A stretch of DNA of 64,000 nucleotides, taken from contig NC_068359.1 in NCBI RefSeq assembly GCF_020536995.1, forward strand, positions 64,892,918 through 64,956,917. The letters run 5' to 3'. Shown here piece after piece: positions 27,891 to 39,469 of the stretch (position 1 is the first letter of the stretch; each line of letters begins with the position of its first letter). The position numbers and the translations under genes are program-made. The notes below the pieces were generated by a model. The model was not told where the DNA came from, did no database searches, and saw only the letters and a list, made by a program, of their open reading frames with translations. The stretch is from Dreissena polymorpha (lineage: Eukaryota > Mollusca > Bivalvia > Myida > Dreissenidae).

Positions 27891-28733
27891 ACAGACTGCC
27901 TATCAGAAAAACTGGAAAAAAATCAGTGTGAATATTGTATTTTATTATGTTTTACAATGAAAATTCTATATTTTTGTTTGTTTGCTACATTGTTTCCATA
28001 GTTACAAAAACAAACAATTTTTATGTTTAAGTTATTGTTTATTTGGTCTATTTTTCTCTATCAGAAATAATGATAAATAATGATTATTTCATTTACTGAA
28101 AAATTTAGTAGCTCTATCCAAGTGTTCTTTCAACCAACACTTTTCAATGCTGTGTTTTTCCATTCTGTTGTGTTTGAGGTTACATTATACTTATATACAC
28201 ATGTAACTGAATAAAAAAAGGAAATTGTTCATGGAACACACACATTATTGATTGTTATCGTTTAACTAGTTACAAAACAGTGAAATTAATGTTGTGTTTG
28301 CCTTTAAACAAACACTTGATTGAAAATACAATTCATAGATTTATAAAAGGCGTGATTGTGTGCTCTGGTGATTATTAGACATGTAGATTCGTTACCATAG
28401 CAACACAAATGGTACATTTTAAATGTCCATGATGCTGTTGTCAGTTTTTTGCACTATAAATATTTATTTGACTAAAGGGAAGATTATTGTTTTAATAAAA
28501 CAATGTGCTTGTTGTTTGAAAATTTTCGTTGTTTTTTTGTATAAAATGATAACTTTTAGTGACGGTAAAATGTAGGGTTGGTCACTTTGGAAGGTCATAA
28601 AATTAGTTTTGAATGTGATAAATAAAAAATCTATATCATTTTTGTGACCTACAATGTTCAGAGAATCCAAAATTGCCAAAAAGTCAAAATGTGATTTTTT
28701 GAACACAAGACTGATTTTCCCAGCTTTGGTCAC

Positions 28734-29105
28734 ATATATCGTTTTCTAATTGGAAAAATGCATCTGTATTGACCATATCGTGAATAGGTGAATTTTCTGG
28801 TGCAATATAGGTAAATACAATATACATATCTTCTGCATTCTGGAAAAACGTCTTATCTAACTTAATACATAGTAAATAATTGTGATCGTTTTTAACTAGC
28901 TTAACGCCCTTAACAATATTATTTTTGATATAAACTAAAATTCCTCCACTGCTACGTTTCGCACGTCGATTTTGGTATTTTCTGTACGAGTGAAATAATT
29001 TATAACCTTGTACGTCAATGTCACTGTTTTTATTAGTCCATGTTTCACTTAAAAAAATATAATGTCAAACTGGTTTAAGTATTTACTTTAGTCTCTATTC
29101 AACAA
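28734..29105 (-). mobile_element. LINE, N-terminal endonuclease part
   Basis: The minus strand encodes FLSETWTNKNSDIDVQGYKL, RRAKRSSGGILVYIK and TYIAPENSPIHD, the N-terminal half of an APE endonuclease. It continues in frame into GIVLACGDFNARVG at 25,130-25,180 across the transposon. One base appears to be missing in a T run just before FLSETW, and the upstream 5' end is not clear beyond about 29,105. Confidence 0.85.
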
Positions 29106-29363
29106 TGTCAGGGTACTGTGAAACCATTATTAATCGTCAGGCATTAATTTTCATAAATTTCGTCAGTCGACCGATCGGCGAATTTAAGATCCTAACGAAC
29201 AATCATGCTCTATGTTTGAACACAAACAAACACTAAGTTGAACAATATTTTAAAAGTTTACCGTAGACATGAGGCATTAAATTCCAACATAATCCATGCA
29301 CACATTCACTGCTGTTTCGCAATCAAGATTAATCCGGTTTTGACACAAAGGGAAGTGGTGTAC

Positions 29364-30856
29364 GGAAGAAACCCCCTCCGGAAGAAAACCCCTTCGCTAA
29401 AAACGGCAGGGCGGAAGAAACCCCCTTTCAAAGTTTGCATACGCGGAAGAAACACCCTCGCTAGTTTTGCATAGGCGGAAGAAACCCCCTCGCTAGTTTT
29501 GCATAGGCGGAAGAAACCCCCTTCCATAGCGGAACAAACCCCCTTCCAGATGATTTAGTTACATTCAAACGCACGGTAATTGTTTACAGAAATTCACCTT
29601 CATTTTCAGAAAGTTCCCGGGAAGCATGATTGCATGATTCAAATTTTTTTTAAGACGAATGCTTCGGTTATTGAAGGAAAAAATATGTACGAAATATCTT
29701 CGTCACTATCGGCTCTGGGCGCTAATTTTGTGTTTTAGTTATTTTTATCAATCTAGTACAAGTTAACGCATATAAAATGGTATAATCTCACTGATACGAG
29801 TGCAAGACAAATTCACACGAGCATCTCATCATTAACAACTTGTGAACATATGGCCGGTACACCTCTTTACTCAGCACATAACAGTTTGGAAATAGATTTT
29901 AGCACCTTCATTTAATTATATAAAAGGTCCTTTAATATACCGGCTATTGCAGATAATGATGAGAAGTTGTGTCATGATCGGCGCCTTTGCGGCTCGTGTG
30001 AAGTTATGTACAGTATTGTTTAATTACATTAGCATTCGGCTATAATTGTGTGATTGTAGGGAATTATTTGATCTTTGTAAATAAATGTAAATATATGCCT
30101 GTTAATCTTAAATAAATGTGTGTCTTTTTTCAACAACAAATTGTTTATTGCTTTTTAATATATGCTTGTTTGAGATCTTTGTAAATAAATGTAAATATAT
30201 GCCTGTTTTATCATGAAATGCGTGTCCTTTTTTGCAACAACAAATTTTTAATGTTTTCTAGTATATGCTTGCTTGATCTTTTTCTCAATAAAAAGGGCGC
30301 GACAATTATGCAGCATATAAAGCGTGGGTGTATTGAGCGTTGTAACAAGCACACAACTAGTCAGGGGATTGATGCATGTTCGGAGGGAATATTTTATCAA
30401 GTCTATTAATAGTCACTTATGCCGAAATTTATTTGATACAAGAGAAAAAATGGCAAGGTTTGTGTTAAAGAAATTATTGAGAGCTTTTATCGTTAATATT
30501 TACCAGAAAGTGCTTTAAAAATGTTATGAACGGGATTATCGGGAAATGAATATAAACTTGAAAAGTAGCAAGCATGCAGTAATAGAGTCGGGTTGAAACG
30601 GATGTATTGGGTAATCGTTCGAGTCGGGATTTTACTACCTCTGCGGGAAAGACTTAACACTTAGGAAGGGGGTTTATTTCGCCTCTCTGAAAACACGAAG
30701 GGGGTTTATTCCGCCTGTCTGAAAACTCGAAGGGGGTTTGTTCCGCCTATGCAAAACTAGCGAGGGGGTTTCTTCCGCGTATGCAAAATGTGAAAGGGGG
30801 TTTCTTCCGCTATGCCGTTTTTAGGGAAGGGGGTTTCTTCCGAAGGGGGTTTATTC
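29364..30856. mobile_element. Foldback-like element with minisatellite arms
   Basis: The left arm (29,364-29,549) has about six units containing GCGGAAGAAACCCCC. The right arm (30,664-30,856) has the same units inverted (GGGGGTTTCTTCCGC). Read inward from the ends the two arms follow the same order, including CGCTAAAAACGGCA near each end and CGCTAGTTTTGCATA farther in, so they are true inverted repeats of about 190 bp. The ~1.1-kb loop holds no convincing gene. No clear target duplication (TGGTGTAC versus TGGTAATC at the two edges). Confidence 0.75.
30065..30290. repeat. ~105-bp tandem duplication in the foldback loop
   Basis: GATCTTTGTAAATAAATGTA..ATATGCCTGTT occurs near 30,070 and 30,175, each followed by a CAACAACAAAT segment and ATATGCTTG. 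The period is about 105 bp. Confidence 0.8.
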
Positions 30857-32783
30857 TGGTAATCAGGGAAGTTGATTACACAAGGTACTTAACTGACACT
30901 TTACACTTCTTTAAAACGCGTGTGCAGTACAGCTGTATCGAATGCGTTAACTTCGTTTATGTAGAATGGTAATGAATTAGCGCTAATTGTTTATAACTTT
31001 ATTACCCATTAGGTGCATTGTGTTATTCAGGGGTGTTGCATATTAGCCATCACGCAGCGAATGCTGATGAAAGACAATAAACCAAATGAAAAGATGACGA
31101 TGTGTGATCAACATGCGTATTTATCACAAATAAATAAAGAATATTTTAATTGCTGTTTGTTGTTTGATTGTTTGCGTTTAACCACACTTATTACTATTTT
31201 ATATGTATCAATTTATTTATTTTTAAATTATTGACATTATTGATTTATATACCGGTAGTTTACTTTTTAAGAACAAACACACACATAGAGTTTATAATTT
31301 TAATGTTTATATCAGAATAAAAAAGCATTTTATTTGAAAAAAAAAACACTTAACAATCTGGAACCTCTTTCGTATAACACAAACAGTTTTAAAACGGTAT
31401 TGACAGCATTTTAATAAAATTGTTATCAGTATGGCAATTATAATAATAGAATAAGACTAATTGGCAATTGGCTTCGTTGTTACAAACACTCGTTAACGGT
31501 TATTCGATCCCACTTGTCCGCTAATCATAACAATGAACGTGTGAATGACATATATTATGAGGGTCCATTACTGTCCCTTGATAACAAAAGACTAGTTAAT
31601 TGGCATGTGACAAACAGGCCCCACCTCCTGCAGTGATTCTCAAGTGTGTTCCCGCATTCGGACCACGATTTTTCGCAACTGCGATTGATCGCGAATATGT
31701 ATTACACACAAATCGGATATTGGCTGACGCATTTTTTAAAATTCAAAATCAGAAATCCGCGAATTTAAGTGCTGACGAAATCGTCATTTTTATAAAAATG
31801 ACGAAATTTTGTGCTGTCGAAAATAAATGGTTTCACAGTATTAGATATAGCAACCTCCCGCATCTAGGAATAGTAACGCTATTCAGGAATTCAATATTTG
31901 TTTTCTTATTTATTTATTTATTTATTTATGTTTAATATCAGCATAGCGTCAGTTAATATGCGGAAAGATTAAGGAGTAAACTTGGATCGCGTCAGATAAA
32001 AGCTTTTATAGGTAGCCCACCATGTATCGATAATCATGGGAAATGGGTAACACTGATCGGGGCGATATTCATGGGAAATGTGTAACACTGATCGGGGTTC
32101 GATTGCGTTACGACCATACGTGGTGGTCAAAAGTACAGCATGTTGATATGTTGATTAAAGGGCAATTGCGAATTATAGGATTATTCTTTGTGTTCCAGGC
32201 GCATTCCGTCTTTTAAAACCCCACGTGATGTTGATCCCTAAATATTGCAAGCCTAGATCAGAACCGTCTGCCACGTCTACTGCCCTATGATAAGCATCCC
32301 ATATCATCGATTATCCGATTATTCATACGTTCTTAACGTGACATTTAAATACCCGATTTATATACAGGTTCAGACCACCAGGAACTCGGCCGTTGAGTTT
32401 TAAACCTTACAACAAAGTGACACGCAATACAGTTTTTAAATGTTACAAGTAAATACCACGGCGACTTAAGTATGAAACATAACAGAACAGTAAGTCATAT
32501 ATATGTTACGGTTGTATGTACGTGTTTTTTTTTAAGTAACTTGTACATCAATCGATAAAAATAAACATTTAAAGTCAGGCTTTCCAACGTAGACCACTTG
32601 GTTACTATACACCACTTTTTTAATATTTGATAAACAAGTATATGTAAACAACACGGCACTGCTAGCCAACTATATAGCATTAAATAACGACCTTTATTCT
32701 TCTGGGAGCAAGTACCAGTTCAGTAGTGATCTATGAATAATCTATTGATTTGTTTAATACATTAAATTTATCACATGGCTTTT
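30857..32783. other. Spacer, no gene supported
   Basis: A 111-codon open frame at 31,600-31,935 has no recognisable domain, signal or neighbours and ends in TTTA repeats. A 38-bp near-duplicate (ATGGGAAATGGGTAACACTG) lies near 32,035-32,095. Nothing else recognised. Confidence 0.45.
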
Positions 32784-33790
32784 CACCATAAGCCAAATGG
32801 CGATCGTTTTACCATAACTTGAAAGCTGGAACTGCGTATCTTCCAAGAATCGGATTTTTATTTATTTACAGACAAAGATGACCACCGGGCATTTTACCAT
32901 AAGCCAATTGGCAAACTTGTATTTTCCGTAATTTCGGAAATATAGAAGCCCATTTATCGCTTCATTTACCAACCATGTACCATTATATATAACCACCACA
33001 AAGTTCTTCCAGGATTAAGTCCCGGTTAAAGTGGAGACCCGGGAAACGGCGTTATCTACCAAGAACTTCTTCATATTGATATTTTATTTAATATTAACTA
33101 ATAGCCAAAAGTGATCATCGAGCTTTTAACCATAAGCCAATTTGGGAGATCGTTTCAACACCATAATTTTGAAAATACATAAGCACATTTTAGTGCACCA
33201 CCAACCAACCATGTACCATTATATATAACCACCACAAGTTCCGGTTCCAGTCGAGACCCGGAAACGGCGTTATCTACCAAGAACTTGATATTTATTTAAT
33301 ATTTACTTATAGCCAAAAGTGATCACCGAGCTTTTCATCATAAGCCAATTTGGGCGATCGTTTCAACACCATAATTTTTAAAATACATAACACATTTTAG
33401 TGCACCACCAACCAACCATATACCATGGTATATATACACCACCTTGTTTTTCTTTTTGGGATTAAGTCCCGGTTTTAGTAGAGGCACTGGAACTGCTTAT
33501 TTACCAACAACCTGATATTTGTTTATTTATAGCCAACGTTGATCATCATAAGCCTATTGGCAATCGTTTAATAACAATAATTTTGAAAAACAGAGGCGCT
33601 TTGAGGGTACTATCAACCAAACATATACCGAACCTATTCCAATATAACCAGATTGTTTGATCTCACAGGACTAAGCCCCATTTTATTATTACTTAGAATC
33701 AAATTTGTGTGCGTGTCTTCTAAACATAAGCCCATCGGTTATCATTTAAGCAAGTTCAAAAATTCACGAAGACGTACATTTTGGGCACCA
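32784..33790. repeat. ~200-bp satellite, six diverged units
   Basis: Unit starts marked by ACCATAAGCCAATTGG-type sequence lie near 32,784, 32,892, 33,124, 33,332, 33,543 and 33,722 (spacings 108, 232, 208, 211, 179). Shared inner words are CACCACCAACCAACCAT, TATATATAACCACCACA and GAACTGCTTATTTACCAA-like. The two middle units are the most alike and the outer ones decay, as expected for an old tandem array. Confidence 0.85.
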
Positions 33791-36283
33791 CAAACGAATG
33801 TATATGAATTTGTATAACCGCAGTTTATTGTATATATACATTATTATGTTATTGATGTGTTATATTTTGTTATTATTATCATTATTATATGTATTTATTA
33901 TTATTATTAATTTTGTTACATGGATTATATTACAAGTGCTGCAAGATACGCAACAACGCACATCAATTAATATAGTATGCAGATACAACTGATTGCTGGG
34001 ATTTTTTAATTAAGGCTGCGATTATATTTGTTGTTTGTTGATTTTGTCTTCGTTGCAATAGGGACCCGGGAAATGCGTTTTTTTCTAAGGTATAATAAGC
34101 AATTTTGCTTTACAAAACGTATTGAGTATATTAACTTTAAACAATCAGACTCCACGTGTAATGCCGACATGTATTAATATGGCTAGAAATGAACCTAGTT
34201 TTTTTACGATATAATATAAATACACCCATGGAACCATACTGAAGAAAAAACGTAATGTTCCGTTCGTTTTTATTTTATTAACGTCACACTATCTAATAGT
34301 TTTGACGATTGAGTACGTAGCGAGAACAAAAATTAGCATCCACCGATTGTTGACGCATAATAATATCCTCTATCGAATGTACAACTTTCATGCGTCAGAT
34401 TTCCACGCATACTTTGAGGACCTAAACAACCAGACTAAAATAGCATTATTACGACGAAGGTCAGTTGTTCAAACTGAATGCAAACGAATAAACCATAACG
34501 GCATTGATCAGTTTTTTACGCACTGATGCATACTAGTACGCAAGTATTTCCCATTATACTGTAACACGTAAAACATAATATTAACCTTTAAACAAACAGA
34601 TATGAAATAAATAAAACGATTTGCATTACGTCTACGCCCTACCCTACAAATTGGTGCACGTGAAAATCTTGATTTCAGCTCAATTGGACATGTATCACAT
34701 TACCGATAATAAATACATTTTTATCCCATTTTCAACGCGACATTGACGGTATAACACCTTATGGAATATACTAGCCTGTATTCCACCTTGTGGGATATAC
34801 CTGTCGCGTGCACGGATTACTTTTTATTCAACAACTGAATGATTTTTCACAAGAAATAAAGTCGAGAAAACTTTAGCTTCAAAATTATACGACCTTCAAC
34901 CTTTAAATCTGCATAATTTTTCGGCATCCGTTTAATGAATCAGCAGATTGATAGCGACATAAAATGACATACTTATTGCGTCATTTTCCCCATAATTATT
35001 TTGACGATTTATTACAAACGCGACTTATTTAACATGTACATGTACTGTATATAGACATATTTGAATTGTCAATTAATCGCATTTCCTTATTTCGTTTAAT
35101 GGGCATTGTTTATAATCAATACATAATTATACTTTTGACATTTAAGAATGTACAACAAGCCATACAAATATCGCACAATTCATAAATAATCTGCAATATT
35201 TGCTTTCCGTTTTAATTCACGTTAGGCATAGCGCTGTGTTGTGTTGTATAAGATGGTAAAAATAGCACCACACTTGAATTTTGTACACGGGTATTACCCA
35301 CTCATTTATCTGTTGTGTAATGGAATGGTAATGGAATGTATTCCATTCTTTGTGTATTTATAAATTAAATTATTTTCTTGTACAATTAGGGCATTTACCA
35401 TAGACAAATAAAACATTATGCAAGTTTAAACATAATTATGTTTGTATGCAGAAATCTGCAAATGCAACCGAGTTTACCAACGGCTATTATTTGATAAAGT
35501 GCTCCGGTTCATTTTAACGGCAGTAATGTACATATAGTACATGACGTAGCGTGTGACGAAGAAGAAAGTTTATTGAGTTCATAAACTCATTTGAATATAG
35601 TGATAGGATGGCATAAGGGTCTTTATTTAACTATGCTAAAATAATTATAAAATACCCTCGATGCAATATCGTTAATTATTGAGTTAAATGGATTATTAGA
35701 TGGATTTTAAAGGATAATTAAAGGTAAGATACTAGTTAGAACGTGTTTTGGATTTTGTTAAATGGATTATTGTTTCTACTTCAAGAATTTGTACGTTGTA
35801 TCGCCATATAAATCATTAACACGTTAAACCAAACGTCTACACGTTCAATGTCTTAAATGACGCCGGAAGCGCACCCAATAATTTCTCTCTTGTTAAAGAG
35901 ACACCTAGGAAACAAATTATCCGTTTGAAATGTTTGTCTCGTCTGTAATGATAAATAAAACAACATGTTTAACCGACCTTAAAAACCGCTCAGACGATTC
36001 CACGTTTCGTTTATATAACCGACGCCGTTACCTCCGGTTCGGTTTCAAGTCTATTCCCCGTGACCATGGCTTGAGACGACAACGCTTCCTTCAAAAGACA
36101 TTTTTCGACCCGTGGTGGCAATATAAAAACAATAAAAATAGTTGTGTTAATACAATCGGATAGAGAACAAAGATTAGACAATAACTTCAAATTAATGCAA
36201 ACATAAAATATCTAAAAAATAAAGCTTTGTCTAATAATTCACGATAACTTAATATTAAAATTTACAAAACGCACTTTTGAGAA
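33791..36283. other. AT-rich spacer, no gene supported
   Basis: Open frames at 33,798-33,992, 34,302-34,526 and 35,930-36,163 have no recognisable domains or splice partners. Confidence 0.45.
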
Positions 36284-36650
36284 GTATACCATCACGTGGT
36301 CTGTCTTTCTTAATACTAAAAATAAATAAAAAATACAACACAAAAACACTTATGCAATATCTTTTCCCAGAATTTATAATGATTTTTATGTTATACATAT
36401 ACATTTCACTAAATCTCTTAAGTGATACAACTGCTCATAATTATACAAGTTCTCCATTTGAATTTTATGAAACCACGTGGTCGGTGTAACCGAATTCTAA
36501 AAATGCAAAATATTTAATATCTTCTCAAAAACATATACTGCATGTCATATTCCAAATGTAAATACGCCTAACAAGATACAAGTGTCTATAATTAAATAAG
36601 TTCTCCTTTGAAAAGACAGAGAAAAAGACAAATTTATGAAACCACGTGGT
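36284..36650. repeat. Two diverged ~180-bp units bordered by CACGTG motifs
   Basis: ACCACGTGGT or a one-base variant occurs near 36,284, 36,472 and 36,640. The last two are preceded by AAGTTCTCC(A)TTTGAA and TTTATGAAACCACGTGGT, so the intervening segments are diverged tandem copies. CACGTG is also an E-box core; any binding is untested. Confidence 0.6.
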
Positions 36651-36665
36651 TTTTAAATTTAAACT

Positions 36666-36885
36666 TGTAAACCATAGCGCGACCTACCCTGTGATGCGAG
36701 GAGCTAGTAAAAGAACGACAATTTGCATGGGCAGTGGTTTTATACTTAGTGGACGAGTCTATGTGTTGGAGTTGACTGGGTAGGATGGGTTATAAAAGTG
36801 GGGTTCGGGTTTCGGCGATCCCTTAGGAAAATAGCGTTTGCGTTGAATAAGACAGTTTATTCTTGAGCGAATAAACATTATTAAC
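36666..36885 (+). mobile_element. Solo LTR fossil
   Basis: About 220 bp, closely matching the LTR at 21,388-21,605: TGTAAACCATAGCGCGACC at the start, TATAAAAG, and AATAAACATTATTAACA at the end. No internal region beside it. The high similarity of the two copies suggests they are not very old. Confidence 0.7.
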
Positions 36886-38490
36886 ACCGTAGTATTCTTA
36901 AGGTTGTTCATTACCCTGGTTTATATTATTTGAAATCAATATTGCTAGTGAAACAAAAACGTACAATATGTCATCAGTTGTCGCATGCTTTATCGCAGCA
37001 TCGTCTTTTATTTCAAGAGTTCACCGTGAAATACGCTTTGCCGCAATAAAGGCACGCGTATTGAATAAATTATTCCTCTGCAAAGAAGAATTGAGAAGGT
37101 ATTGGTGGCATTGTGTTTGTCGTCGGGTCGATCGTTTTTTCGGTCACCTCATAAAATATTGTACATGTGCTTTTGAGAAGAAAACGGATTCCAAACTTGA
37201 AACGTAATTAAATTTAAACTTCAAATATGTTATCACAATAAAAAGTCGAAGTGTAAGTTACCTTTAATCAGGCCCCTACACGCACATTGCTGTGTTTTGT
37301 TCAGGTAGAACTTTCTCATGTCATGGCAGCAGCATAAAATTGTGAAAGTTTGAGGAGTGATTGAATTAAAACTTATAAATTTTCTTCACAATAAAGTCAA
37401 GATTTCATCGACACGTTTTCCGTTTTTAGGTGATGCACTCCTTCCTTTTGAAGACATTGAATTTCTCAATGGTGGAGATAAATGTACCCAGAATTTTTTT
37501 TAAGGCAACGTTATCTAGGGGAAGTGACATATTTCTACAGTCAGTAGTTTCATTAGTTTATAAATTCACTTCAGGGCCTGTTTTCTTGATTGGAAAAAGG
37601 CTCTGGCCTTCTATATTATGGATAAACGATCGATTTAACTATAAAGGGGGAAGAGATATCCCAAAGAAAGCTAAAAAAAATTGGAAAATTCATTCATTTT
37701 AATTTATCTCTTAGGGGAAGGAGTCTTTCTCTTGGAAGAAGGGGCCTATATAAGGTCCATGCTAAAGAAGAAAATAATGTACATTGGATCTCACCTAGGC
37801 GACCCGGGTTAAAGTCTTGGCAGCATGTGAGTTTCCCCCGCTTCCTCACCTTCCACATCACTAGACCACACCAAAATTCAAAATGCACCAAAATTGAACT
37901 ATTAAAATTTGTCCCTACTTTCGAGAGTTAAGTAAGTTAATTAGATAGATGTGCTGGGGCACATTCCGGTTCCACACAATACAGTGTGGCCATACCACCT
38001 GGTCTGTAGCGTCATTTTGGCTAGCACGCCAAGCAGAAAATTGTAAACATTGCCTCCGCTGAGAAACTTCAAATCCACGTAAGTATCTTATTATTTACTC
38101 TATTTTGAAGAAATAAAGCGCAGGCTATGGATAAAGTTGAGCACTATTCTCGGTTATATAAATATTTGACACCAGATGAGTAGTTTAGTCTATAATTCGA
38201 GGCAAATTCCTAGTTTTTTTTCGTTACAATGCACGCAAGCACGACACGCACATTTTAAACCTTCCAAAATGTCTACTTTATATTCCTTTTTGCAGTGCAC
38301 TAATATATGCGGACCTGAATAATTCCATATTAAATCTAAATCACTATTGCTATAATATAATTGTAGCACTAACAAAAAATACAATAAAAATAAAGAAACG
38401 CAACAAGTAAATATCGTGGTATAAACAGATAAGATTCAAATGTTAATTATAACTAAGATTTGATGATACAGATAGTATCACAACTATTAA
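36886..38490. other. Spacer downstream of the solo LTR
   Basis: A 79-codon open frame at 36,968-37,207 (MSSVVACFIAASSFISRVHR..) starts 80 bp after the LTR but is unrecognised. A degenerate tRNA-like SINE trace may lie on the minus strand near 37,790-37,890 (TGGTCTAGTGA, AACCCGGGTCG). Nothing else supported. Confidence 0.4.
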
Positions 38491-38491
38491 A

Positions 38492-38725
38492 TCACGGGTA
38501 GATCACAAATAAATCACAGACAGGTGAAACCACGTTATACACGTCATTTGTGTTATTGCCCTTAGTGCCTACAAAGTGAGCTGATATTTTTGTAGGGGGC
38601 TTTGCACACTCTGCAGACATGTGTTTTTCTTCACTATGGGTTTTCAGATGTTCTCGCATATGCGCCCGAGTACTTGTCTTGTGCTCACATATCTCACACT
38701 CTATCTCTAGAGAGCTATATGACAA
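38492..38725 (-). pseudogene. C2H2 zinc-finger fragment
   Basis: The minus strand encodes CEICEHKTSTRAHMREHLKTH, a single C-x2-C-x12-H-x3-H zinc finger, followed by the linker-like HSEEKHMS. The next finger seems to lack its first Cys pair spacing. No other fingers or splice-linked exons were found within several kb, so this is more likely a gene relic or isolated exon than an intact gene. Confidence 0.4.
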
Positions 38726-39257
38726 CGACCTGTGTCTCTTTTATGGTCGTCCAATGCAGCCCCGCAACAGTTAAAGGGTAACATCCCAACGTGTGATCTT
38801 TCATAATATACCAAATTGCGTCTGTGCTTAGATCCTCTAGCGCATATAGCACATATATATATATATCACTTCTGCCGTCATGCTGTGTATCTAAAAATAT
38901 CAAATATTTTAAATCAAATACATATGCATTTTTTATTTTGTATTCACCGTGCTATCACCATTAGAGTATTATAATCATATACATAATGCATGTTTCATGT
39001 GTGTTACCGTTTCAAATATTGCATCCACCTAACCATATATAATTACAAGACAACGGGCATTACTAAACCTACACGTCAAAGCAATTAAAATGAACGTTTA
39101 CAACAGTACAGTTTAATCCTTGCAATGACCTTAACAGTTGAAAAAGAACATGGGCATAACTAACAGTAGGATCAACCGAAAGCCAGGTTAACTGCAACTC
39201 CGATATATCACTTTTACGAATACATGTGCATTGAGTATTGGTTTATCAAAACATACA

Positions 39258-39469
39258 TTAACCCTTTGCATGCTGGGAAATTTGTCTTCTGCTAAAATGA
39301 AGTCTGCTGAATTTCTAAAATTAGCATTTTCTTCGAATTTTTTCAAAGAATACTATCAGAATTGCAAACAGTTTGGATCCTGATGAGACGCCACGTTCTG
39401 TGGCGTCTCATCTGGATCCAAACTGTTTGCAAATGCCTTTAAAACTGGTTCCCGCACTGAAAGGGTTAA
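39258..39469 (+). mobile_element. MITE family B2 (TTAA type)
   Basis: TTAA at both ends; termini CCCTTTGCATGCTGGG and inverted CACTGAAAGGG. The internal hairpin CAAACAGTTTGGATCCTGAT..GACGCC pairs with its complement. It shares only the GATGAGACGCC core of the hairpin and the TTAA-CCC ends with family B. Confidence 0.9.

Larger units (their letters stand above)
25185..28733 (+). mobile_element. 3,549-bp DNA transposon inserted in the LINE
   Basis: Both ends read inward as GTGAC, nine variable bases, then GAAAATCAGTCTTGTGT (24 of 31 positions match). ATAT lies on both sides (25,181-25,184 and 28,734-28,737). Removing the element and one ATAT joins the two LINE endonuclease halves in frame, which fixes the borders. 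It carries a decayed plus-strand gene with a DUF7869-like segment and a possible short minus-strand exon. TIRs plus a 4-bp duplication indicate a cut-and-paste element; the superfamily is not assigned. Confidence 0.85.

Noticed and set aside
29306-29527. Minus-strand open frame with EGVFFR repeats
   Set aside because: Direct reading of the minisatellite arm of the foldback element.
31600-31935. 111-codon plus-strand open frame
   Set aside because: Unrecognised and ends in TTTA repeats; no support beyond length.
36968-37207. 79-codon gene just after the solo LTR
   Set aside because: No domain, no homologous word recognised and no splice context; kept only as a note.
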